In this document: positions 1 to 5,839 of the stretch, in pieces
How the letters are laid out: each line of letters starts with the position of its first letter
How positions within the stretch are numbered: position 1 is the first letter of the stretch
Assembly: GCA_029976905.1 (NCBI GenBank)
Contig: JAPOLW010000184.1
Span: 1 to 7,132, forward strand
Length of the DNA stretch: 7,132 bases
Direction of reading: 5' to 3'
DNA from: a bacterium
Lineage (GTDB): Bacteria > Desulfobacterota > Binatia > UBA12015
Position numbers and translations under genes: made by a program
Notes under the pieces: model-generated
Seen by the model: only the letters and a program-made list of their open reading frames with translations
Told to the model about the DNA's origin: nothing
The model's database searches: none

Positions 1-11
1 TCCGGGAACCG

Positions 12-185
12 TCAAGCAGCCCCACGGCCTTCGATGAGACGTCCCACCAGGAACGCCCCCGAGCCAACCATCAACATGCGGAGCTCGAAACGGAGCCCTT
101 CTGCATTGGTCAGGCCGTACATCAATCCGAAACCCACCGTGGTGATTCCGATGAGTTGCAGCAGTTTCGCCAGATAGAACTTCAC
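12..185 (-). CDS. 57-aa two-helix membrane protein, last visible gene of the bc operon
   Basis: I read this small ORF directly from the reverse complement. It starts with GTG 10 bp after the stop of the cytochrome b C-terminal gene, with a GGGGTG stretch just upstream that can serve as a short-spaced ribosome binding site, and ends at a TGA. The 57-residue product begins MKFYLAKLLQLIG and has two hydrophobic stretches, about residues 5-24 and 35-50, joined by a short polar loop (TNAEGLRFELR). It ends in a basic, Gly-rich tail (EGRGAA). There is no heme-binding CxxCH and no metal motif. I do not recognise a family. Its position directly behind the cytochrome b genes suggests a small accessory or assembly subunit of the bc complex, but that is inference from context. 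The coding call is well supported by spacing and composition; the function is not. Confidence 0.7.
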   Translation of the reverse strand: MKFYLAKLLQLIGITTVGFGLMYGLTNAEGLRFELRMLMVGSGAFLVGRLIEGRGAA

Positions 186-195
186 GTCACCCCAG

Positions 196-1005
196 TCAGA
201 TATTGATCCAGGGGGTTTTCATCACGTACATGATCGACCAAAGGTGGCGGAGCAGCATCTTCACGAACACCGCAACCATGTTCAGGAAGAGGAAAGACGT
301 GAGAAGGAAGCGCGTCATGCCCCAACGCGCCATGAACTCCGGCCCCTTCAGCCAGACGATCCAGGCGTACATCGCGACGGTGCCCACCGCGAAGAATCCG
401 GCCACGCAGGCCGCACCGAACACCGCCGACCAGAAGTAGTCCCGAATGCCGAGCAGGTACGGGAGGTCGATGTTCGTGAGTGCCTCGACCAGATGCGGAT
501 CCCATTTCTCCCACGGCCAGAACCAGTTCCACCCGGGACCGCGCAGAAGCGTTCCGATCACGATGAGTGAGATCCACAGGATGTGAAATCCGAAGATCCA
601 GGTGAGGAGTTCCCACTTGCGATCCTCGTAGCAGTAGTAGCCGTTCCCCTTCGGGTTGATGTCGATGTAGGGGATCACCATCAGGCCGACGATGATCAAG
701 CTGGGCAACACCACGCCCGCATGCCAGGGGTCGAAGAAGACCAGGATTTCCTGGAGACCCAGGAAATACCAGGGCGCCTTCGAGGGATTGGGCGTCCGCG
801 ATGGGTTCGCCGGCTCTTCGAGCGGCGCATCGACCGCAAGGGACCACAGAATCATCCCGATGAGGACGATGACCGAGCAGAGGAACTCGGCGCGGACCAG
901 ATGCGGCCAGGTATGGACCTTGTCGTCGCCCGGTCCGAGCGCCTTCTTGATGGAGACCTCGACGCGTTTCCCTTCCGCGTCAGAGGGCTTGACCGTCGTC
1001 GCCAT
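196..1005 (-). CDS. Cytochrome b C-terminal half (subunit IV-like) of a split bc/b6f-type complex
   Basis: This 269-residue integral membrane protein corresponds to the C-terminal half of cytochrome b (PetD/subunit IV). It forms part of the quinol-oxidising Qo site in the cytoplasmic membrane. Predicted helices lie near residues 40-58 (E), 97-113 (F) and 133-153 (G), followed by two more near 191-215 and 231-256. It is therefore about 110 residues longer than the three-helix subunit IV of chloroplast b6f. The ef-loop Qo motif is A77-P-W-Y80 followed by FLGLQE, in place of the classical PEWY. A Trp-rich loop (residues 156-170, GPGWNWFWPW) follows helix G. The ATG start has a strong GGGGAGGT Shine-Dalgarno at 1014-1021, 8 nt upstream. 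It sits 28 bp behind the 27-residue ORF and 10 bp ahead of the 57-residue ORF, clearly within one operon. The family assignment is firm; the exact name (petD versus qcrC-like) is not settled. Confidence 0.93.
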   Translation of the reverse strand: MATTVKPSDAEGKRVEVSIKKALGPGDDKVHTWPHLVRAEFLCSVIVLIGMILWSLAVDAPLEEPANPSRTPNPSKAPWYFLGLQEILVFFDPWHAGVVLPSLIIVGLMVIPYIDINPKGNGYYCYEDRKWELLTWIFGFHILWISLIVIGTLLRGPGWNWFWPWEKWDPHLVEALTNIDLPYLLGIRDYFWSAVFGAACVAGFFAVGTVAMYAWIVWLKGPEFMARWGMTRFLLTSFLFLNMVAVFVKMLLRHLWSIMYVMKTPWINI

Positions 1006-1033
1006 TTAGAGAGACCTCCCCTTTTCGAGCACG

Positions 1034-1117
1034 TCAGAGATCCTTTGGGGGCCGGGCTACGGCGTACAGGCCCCAGACGATGAAACAGAAGAGAATGGGA
1101 AGAACGAGAACGCGCAC
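1034..1117 (-). CDS. 27-aa single-helix ORF between the two cytochrome b halves
   Basis: I found this by reading the 122-bp gap between the cytochrome b N- and C-terminal genes. A GTG codon lies 10 bp after the cytochrome b stop, preceded by GGACAGG as a plausible ribosome binding site, and opens 27 codons ending in TGA. The product starts MRVLVLPILFCFIVWG. It is one hydrophobic helix (about residues 3-20) with a short basic, Pro-containing tail (ARPPKDL), the layout expected of a minimal one-helix membrane subunit. The next gene starts 28 bp on with its own strong ribosome binding site. In size and layout it resembles the one-helix small subunits of b6f complexes (PetG, PetL, PetM, PetN), but I see no specific similarity that would let me name it. 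Uncertain points are its shortness and the GTG start. Support comes from its placement, ribosome binding site and clean hydrophobic profile. Confidence 0.55.
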   Translation of the reverse strand: MRVLVLPILFCFIVWGLYAVARPPKDL

Positions 1118-1127
1118 GACCCTGTCC

Positions 1128-1898
1128 TCAGAGCGCTGGCCCGGAGAATCCATCCCGCCGGATCCGCCAGAAGTGGACCGCCAGGAAGAGACTCGTCACC
1201 AGAGGGATGAAGATGCAGTGTAGGATGTAGAACCGCATCAGCGTGGCCGGACCCACTTCGCCGCCTCCAAACAAGAACGCTCGCGCGTCGTAGATCGGGT
1301 TCACACCGAGCAATTCCTTGAAGGGACCGTCGTGTCCCAAGACCGGTGTGGCCCGGCCCATGTTGGATCCGACCGTGACCGCCCAGATCGCCAACTGGTC
1401 CCACGGCAGCAGGTAGCCCGTGAAGCTCAACAAGAGCGTCAAGACGAGCAGAATGACGCCAACGACCCAGTTGAACTCGCGCGGGGGCTTGTATGAGCCG
1501 GTCAGGAATACCCGGAACATGTGAAGCCAGACCGCGATCACCATGCCGTGCGCGGCCCAACGGTGCATGTTCCGCATGACGACGCCGAAGGGCATGTCGA
1601 ACTCGAGGTACTTCATGTCCGCGTAGGCGTACTGCGTGACCGGACGGTAGTAGAACATCAGGTAGATGCCCGTCACGACCGTGATCAGGAACATCAAGAA
1701 GGTGATGCCGCCCATGCACCAGGTGAAGCGCATGCGCGTCGCGTGTCGCCGCACCTTCGATGGATGAAGGTGCAACCACACGTTGCCCGAAACCATCAGG
1801 ACCCGGTTTCGCGGAGTGTCATCGTAGCCGTGCCGGAAGATCGACTTCCAGACCTGCGACTCCGTGATTTGCTGCTTCAGGTCTTCCCACCAATTCAC
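1128..1898 (-). CDS. Cytochrome b N-terminal half (cytochrome b6-like), with heme ci-type cysteine
   Basis: This 256-residue protein is the diheme, four-helix half of cytochrome b and carries quinol electrons across the membrane. Helix B holds H112 (MHRW) and H126 (LHMFRV); helix D holds H227 (ILHC) and H242 (AVHF), the four axial ligands of hemes bL and bH. The helix D histidines are 15 residues apart, as in cytochrome b6, versus 14 in mitochondrial-type cytochrome b. C61 in WCMGGITF aligns with the Cys of chloroplast b6 (YCLGGIT) that covalently binds heme ci. The GYLLPWDQ segment (161-168) and the C-terminal GFSGPAL are also b6-like. The N-terminal ~55 residues are polar and basic, presumably cytoplasmic. 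The start is GTG (first codons GTG AAT TGG TGG), with AGGGGG at 1908-1913, 9 nt upstream. It lies 42 bp behind the Rieske gene. Firm family assignment. Confidence 0.95.
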   Translation of the reverse strand: MNWWEDLKQQITESQVWKSIFRHGYDDTPRNRVLMVSGNVWLHLHPSKVRRHATRMRFTWCMGGITFLMFLITVVTGIYLMFYYRPVTQYAYADMKYLEFDMPFGVVMRNMHRWAAHGMVIAVWLHMFRVFLTGSYKPPREFNWVVGVILLVLTLLLSFTGYLLPWDQLAIWAVTVGSNMGRATPVLGHDGPFKELLGVNPIYDARAFLFGGGEVGPATLMRFYILHCIFIPLVTSLFLAVHFWRIRRDGFSGPAL

Positions 1899-1940
1899 AG
1901 GACGTGTCCCCCTCGGTTCACTGGTCCGCGTGGACGCCGC

Positions 1941-2531
1941 TCACGCCTTGAGGAAGGAGCCGGGGTTTCCCCACTGACCCTTCTCGAAGAGATATTTGGT
2001 CGCCTTGTCGATGACGATCTGGCCGTCGTCGGCAAGGGCGATCTTGACGCGCTCGAGCGGTCGGGGTGCCGGCCCCTCGAAGTTGATGCCACTGCGGTAG
2101 AAGCCGCTGCCATGACACGGGCACTTGAATTTGGCCTCGGCGGTGAGCCACCGCGGCGTGCAGCCCAGGTGGGTGCACTTCGCCCAGAGCGCGTAGAAGC
2201 CGTCGGGCTCGCGAACGATCCAGACGCGATAATCCTTCTTCCACTTCTCGCTGACCTCGCCGACCGCATAGTCGCTGGGCCTGCCCGCCTTGAAGCTGCT
2301 CGGAGGCAAAAAGAGAATCCGCGGGAACGCCGATCGGACCGCGGCCAGAAGCGTGGTCACCGAGAAGACGCCGAAGAGCATCCACCCGGCCCGGCCGAGC
2401 ATGTCCCGACGTGACCAGAGGCCTCCAAGGGCAGCCTTCTCACGTTGCCGCTTCGCCCGCTCCAGACGCTGTTCTTCCCGGCGCCGTTGCTCGATCTGTA
2501 CCTGGTCCGCTGCCGCTTCGCCCGTTGCCAT
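1941..2531 (-). CDS. Rieske [2Fe-2S] iron-sulfur protein of the bc/b6f-type complex
   Basis: The 196-residue product is the Rieske subunit that takes the first electron from quinol at the Qo site. The two cluster-binding boxes are C119-T-H121-L-G-C124 and C137-P-C139-H140-G-S142-G-F144. By family knowledge C119, H121, C137 and H140 ligate the cluster and C124-C139 form the disulfide. The Ser that hydrogen-bonds the cluster is kept (S142), but the usual Tyr two residues later is F144. Residues 40-45 (SRRDML) form a twin-arginine motif before the single helix (about 48-66), consistent with Tat-dependent export as an uncleaved anchor. Ahead of it lies an unusually long charged segment (residues 8-33, rich in Arg, Glu and Gln), likely a cytoplasmic helix or coiled coil. 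FEGPAPRPLERVKI (151-164) is the typical region after box 2. It is the first gene of the operon. The ATG start is preceded by GGGATGAG, a modest ribosome binding site. Confidence 0.95.
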   Translation of the reverse strand: MATGEAAADQVQIEQRRREEQRLERAKRQREKAALGGLWSRRDMLGRAGWMLFGVFSVTTLLAAVRSAFPRILFLPPSSFKAGRPSDYAVGEVSEKWKKDYRVWIVREPDGFYALWAKCTHLGCTPRWLTAEAKFKCPCHGSGFYRSGINFEGPAPRPLERVKIALADDGQIVIDKATKYLFEKGQWGNPGSFLKA

Positions 2532-2771
2532 CGCTCATCCCATCGTCGTCGCCACACCCGGCCGGTCGGGCTCGGTCACGGCTCCGATCTCATGCTTCGA
2601 AACTGTAGAATAGTGGGCTGCTCCCCCACCTCACCAATGAAAACGGCTCGGATCCGCCCATTAGCGCTTCTGCTGCACGAGGGCCCGTTCCGTGGGTCAT
2701 TGGTAACCTCGATCTCAAAAAGTTTAATCTTTCCGAGCTCCGAGTGCCAGTCCGGGCCCCCGACGCCCCGC
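2532..2771 (-). promoter_or_regulatory. Intergenic region upstream of the Rieske gene, probable bc operon promoter region
   Basis: These 240 bp lie between the stop of the 134-residue membrane protein and the Rieske start. The stretch around 2600-2735 is visibly richer in A and T than the flanking genes, and short open frames through it look like chance. I infer that the promoter of the Rieske/cytochrome b operon lies here, but I cannot fix its boxes. The best candidate, TTGGTG with TATTCT on the minus strand near 2608-2637, has a poor 19-bp spacing. No hairpin with a T-run that would make a convincing intrinsic terminator for the upstream genes is seen. Confidence 0.4.
2719..2732. repeat. 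14-bp AT-rich near-palindrome (possible operator)
   Basis: On the minus strand this reads AAAGATTAAACTTT, a dyad symmetric at 12 of 14 positions. It stands out because it is almost free of G and C inside a GC-rich neighbourhood. It lies about 190 bp upstream of the Rieske start and 40 bp after the preceding gene. It could be an operator or part of a promoter; a chance AT-rich patch is also possible. Confidence 0.25.
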
Positions 2772-3176
2772 TCAGCCGGGTTCCGATGCGTCCTTGCGCA
2801 GCCGCTGCGTAATCGCCATCCCGACGCCAACCAGGCACATGAAGATCCCTATGGCAGCGATTGCCAGGCCCATGATGCCGAAAAGGGGCATCAGGAGCAC
2901 TCCGAGCACCACCAGAGGGATGCCCAGGCCAAAGGGGTTCATGCTTCCGGGCTGCCCGTCCCCGGGCCGCGGTTCGGGGCTGGCAATCACCTCGGTCTCC
3001 ACCTCATCCCGGAGGAGATCGATCGCGTAGTCGCGAGCCTCGGTTCGTCCGGGCGCGCCCCCTTCGTTGATCGCCTCCGCCAACTCCCGGGCCAGTGACG
3101 CGATGCGTTCTTCGGACTTCTTCTGCTCTTCCTGGTCGATGGGAAACCGCCCTTCCGCCACCCAAGGGGACGTCAT
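2772..3176 (-). CDS. Unrecognised 134-aa two-helix membrane protein
   Basis: I do not recognise this protein. Residues 14-66 are strongly charged and should be helical (EEQKKSEERIASLARELAEA, then RDYAIDLLRDEVE). A Pro/Gly-rich linker follows at 66-80, then two adjacent hydrophobic helices at about 83-100 and 102-122, ending in a short basic tail (QRLRKDASEPG). There is no signal peptide at the N-terminus, so the charged region is probably cytoplasmic with a C-terminal helical hairpin in the membrane. There are no catalytic or metal motifs. It starts 47 bp after plsB in the same direction and may be co-transcribed. The ATG start has only a weak GGTGG-type ribosome binding site, partly inside a small hairpin. 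A TTGACA at 3213-3218 on this strand could be a -35 box, but no good -10 follows. The coding call is supported by the coherent domain layout. Confidence 0.75.
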   Translation of the reverse strand: MTSPWVAEGRFPIDQEEQKKSEERIASLARELAEAINEGGAPGRTEARDYAIDLLRDEVETEVIASPEPRPGDGQPGSMNPFGLGIPLVVLGVLLMPLFGIMGLAIAAIGIFMCLVGVGMAITQRLRKDASEPG

Positions 3177-3223
3177 GTCCGCCCACCGGCGGCTAGTTCA
3201 TGGTCCTGCCGATGTCAACGCAC

Positions 3224-5839
3224 TCAGGCCGTGAGGCGTGGGAGCTCCCGCTCGGTCGAGAGACCGGTCTGCAACGTGGTTTCGCGCGCGACGACGAGCC
3301 CGGCTCCGATCCGATCCGCCAGCACCGGAAGCTCCTCGAAGGCCGGCCCCCGCCGCAACCAGACGTCCCGTGCGCCCCGACGCGTCTCCGTTTCCAGTCC
3401 GCCGATCTCGATGCATCGTGAAATGGCATTCGAAAAGGTCTGGTCCGAGGCCGCTTCGGGCTTGACCACCTCGCCAAGCAGCATCGCGGCTTCGAAGTAG
3501 CGCCGCAGCCGTTGGACGAATTTGGCCCGGGAGACCGGCTCCTCCCCCAACTGCGACGCGGTGCGTGCCGTAATCCAATATCCCTCGCGAAAGTTCTCGA
3601 GGATCCCGACGAGAGCATGCACGATCGGAACCTGCGCGCCGGCCGAGCGAACTCCCGCCCCATGGGCGCGAAGGTAGTCGACCACGCGATCGATCTCCTG
3701 CGCGATCGAGTCCCGCTCGGGCAGGGGAAACTCCCAGCGGAAGAGTTCCAGCCACCACCAGACCTCCTCGGCGAGTCGATCTCGCGGCACGCCCCGCAAA
3801 AGCGCATGCGCGACCAGCGAGGGCAGCAGGAAAAAGTGGATGCTGTTGTTCTTGTAAAAGTCGAGAACCTTGCGCTTGCCCGGCGGTACGCGCAGCTCGG
3901 GCTCGCCATTGGCGTCGACGGCTTCCACCAATCCTCCGGACGTCAGGAAGCCCTTGATCTCCGAGAAGTCCCCGGAGGCGAGATTTCTCTCCAGCGACGT
4001 CGTAAAGGTGACGCCACGCCAACGCAGCAATTCCGCGAGGCAGCGCGCAAAGCGTCCAAACTCCTCCTCGGTCCGCGCTCCGCGCGGTGAGGAGAGCAAC
4101 ACGGTCGAGGTCAACGACGTCGCGCCCACCACCGCGACCTCGTTGACGTCACGCAGAATCTGAAATCCGAGCTTCTGGACGAAGCGGCGCAAGTCATCCT
4201 CGACTTCAGGATCGCCGTGCGCCTCGGCAAACCGGGTCGCGCGCTCGCCAAGCAACTCCCGCAGGGAGCGCGGTTCGGCGAACGTGACGTAGACCGTTCC
4301 GTGGCGTTGGGAGAGAACGCTCCGGGCCCGCAGCAAAGCCCCGAAGGACTCCTTCTGCTTCGCCCCACCGGACCGCTCGGCGTCATAGGCGTTCTCCTCG
4401 GCGATCCGACCGTAGTGGATCGAGATCGGCACCAGATAGAGATCCCGGCGGGCGCCTTGCAAAAAGGCCCGCACGATACCACCGAGCATTCCGAGCTTCG
4501 GCGTGAGCATCTTTCCCGTCCGGCTGCGGCCGCCCTCGATGAAGAACTCGATCGTGTAGCCGAAGCGGATTAGCATCGCGAGGTAGCGGTGGAAGACCAG
4601 CTTGTAGAGAGGGTTGTCCTCGAAGGTACGCCGGATGAAGAAGGCGCCAGAGCCGCGCAGGAAGGTTCCGACGGGCCAGAACTTCAGATTGATGCCCGCG
4701 GCAATGTGGGGCGGCGACAAGAAGTTCTCCCGAAAGATGTAGGAGAGCACCATGTAGTCGAAGTGGCTCCGATGACAGGGCACCAGCACGACCGGATGTT
4801 GCTTCACCCGCTCGGCCACGCGATCGAGCCCGCGGATCTCGACTCCACTGAAGGCCCGCTTCCAGATCTGCCGGAAAAACGCCTTGACGACGCCAAAGGC
4901 GAGGCCGTTGAAGTTGGCGGCGATCTCCCAGAAATACCGCCGCGCCTCCCGCCACGCCTTTCTCTCGGAAATACCTCTCTCCCGGGCGATGCGCGCGACG
5001 GCAGCCTCGAACTCCGGGCCCTCGAAGACGCGCTCGCTCGTCGTCTCTCGCGACGCGATGAGCGGCCCCCAAACCGCACGCTCTTCATGCGCCAGGTCCC
5101 GCTGCAAGCGGTGGGTCAATCGCCGTGCGAGTCGGGCCTGCCCGAGCGGCCGGTTTGCCGAGACGAAGTCGTCGAGATCCACGTCCCGCCCCATCTTCAG
5201 GAGGAGATCCTCGCGGTTGAGGGCGTAGACGACGAACTTCTTCAAATCGTTTGGGGCATCGTGAACGCTGTAGGCGAAGGTCGACAAGCGACTCGCCTGG
5301 CGCCGGATGATCCGTCCCCGAAAGAGCGACAGCGGGACGAGGTGCACCGCATGTCCGAGCCGCCCGGCCCGGCCTACGATCTCCGCCAAAAGATCGGCCC
5401 CGGGCCGCGCCGCGGCCAGCCGGGTGCGCGCATCGGAGAACGGGCGCGTTCCGCGACTGCGAAGAAAGATGAGAACGGGCTTGCCCTGCTCCACCGCCGT
5501 CGCAGCGGCCTCCCGGTCGGAGACCGGTTCGCCCCGGGAGCGCCGCAGGCGACCAAAAGCACTGCGGAGCGCGTCTCGCAGCGGAGCGAACCAGCCCGAG
5601 CTCACTCCATTGGCAAACCCGGCGAGCGGCAGGTCCTCCCGCAGCATCAGCCAGTTGACCAGCATGTAGTCGAGCAGCGATCGCTGGCGGACGACGTAGA
5701 CGACCGTCCCCGTCCGGGCGAGCTCCCGCACCCGCTGGACACTCCCACGGTCGAGGTGGACACCGGAGGTGAGCCACTTCGCGACCCGGCCGGGGAGCCA
5801 TCCCAATCGTTCGCACATCGCAGAGGAATGGGCCCTCAC
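3224..5839 (-). CDS. plsB: Glycerol-3-phosphate 1-O-acyltransferase PlsB
   Basis: PlsB transfers an acyl chain from acyl-ACP or acyl-CoA to sn-glycerol-3-phosphate, giving lysophosphatidic acid at the cytoplasmic face of the inner membrane. All four acyltransferase motifs are present: H356-R-S-H-F-D361 (HX4D catalytic pair), GAFFIRR (398-404), EGGRSRTGK (435-443) and PISIHYG (471-477). PPHIAAGINLKFWP (376-389), between motifs I and II, is near-identical to E. coli PlsB as I remember it. Residues 46-180 look like a degenerate copy of the acyltransferase fold, and a C-terminal domain with YKNNSIHFFLLPSLV (662-676) is typical of PlsB. Length is 871 residues versus 807 in E. coli. I chose the GTG at 5839 because GAGGAGGT lies 6 nt upstream and GTG overlaps the upstream stop as GTGA; an ATG at 5818 lacks a ribosome binding site. 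The frame stays open much further upstream, but that part overlaps the aminotransferase gene. Confidence 0.95.
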   Translation of the reverse strand: MRAHSSAMCERLGWLPGRVAKWLTSGVHLDRGSVQRVRELARTGTVVYVVRQRSLLDYMLVNWLMLREDLPLAGFANGVSSGWFAPLRDALRSAFGRLRRSRGEPVSDREAAATAVEQGKPVLIFLRSRGTRPFSDARTRLAAARPGADLLAEIVGRAGRLGHAVHLVPLSLFRGRIIRRQASRLSTFAYSVHDAPNDLKKFVVYALNREDLLLKMGRDVDLDDFVSANRPLGQARLARRLTHRLQRDLAHEERAVWGPLIASRETTSERVFEGPEFEAAVARIARERGISERKAWREARRYFWEIAANFNGLAFGVVKAFFRQIWKRAFSGVEIRGLDRVAERVKQHPVVLVPCHRSHFDYMVLSYIFRENFLSPPHIAAGINLKFWPVGTFLRGSGAFFIRRTFEDNPLYKLVFHRYLAMLIRFGYTIEFFIEGGRSRTGKMLTPKLGMLGGIVRAFLQGARRDLYLVPISIHYGRIAEENAYDAERSGGAKQKESFGALLRARSVLSQRHGTVYVTFAEPRSLRELLGERATRFAEAHGDPEVEDDLRRFVQKLGFQILRDVNEVAVVGATSLTSTVLLSSPRGARTEEEFGRFARCLAELLRWRGVTFTTSLERNLASGDFSEIKGFLTSGGLVEAVDANGEPELRVPPGKRKVLDFYKNNSIHFFLLPSLVAHALLRGVPRDRLAEEVWWWLELFRWEFPLPERDSIAQEIDRVVDYLRAHGAGVRSAGAQVPIVHALVGILENFREGYWITARTASQLGEEPVSRAKFVQRLRRYFEAAMLLGEVVKPEAASDQTFSNAISRCIEIGGLETETRRGARDVWLRRGPAFEELPVLADRIGAGLVVARETTLQTGLSTERELPRLTA

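Noticed and set aside
1057..1779. 240-codon minus-strand frame overlapping the cytochrome b gene
   Set aside because: His/Arg-rich translation with no motif, fully shadowing the cytochrome b frame.
1521..2414. 297-codon plus-strand open frame antisense to the Rieske and cytochrome b genes
   Set aside because: It crosses two well-supported minus-strand genes and their gap, and its product has no recognisable domain; a composition artefact.
2633..2704. 8-bp inverted repeat ACCAATGA / TCATTGGT separated by 56 bp
   Set aside because: A match this short is roughly expected by chance within a 240-bp region, and it does not extend on either side.
2736..2751. TGGCAC on the minus strand as a possible sigma54 -24 element
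   Set aside because: The GC expected for the -12 box is two bases out of register, so the strict sigma54 spacing is not met.
2576..2838. Two minus-strand frames of 82-84 codons across the gap upstream of the Rieske gene
   Set aside because: They overlap the end of the 134-residue gene, have no coherent hydrophobic or domain pattern, and no good ribosome binding site.
3190..3218. TTGACA with 17-bp spacing to TAGCCG as a promoter for the 134-residue gene
   Set aside because: The -35 is perfect, but the -10 matches only 2 of 6 positions; mentioned with the gene but not called as a promoter.
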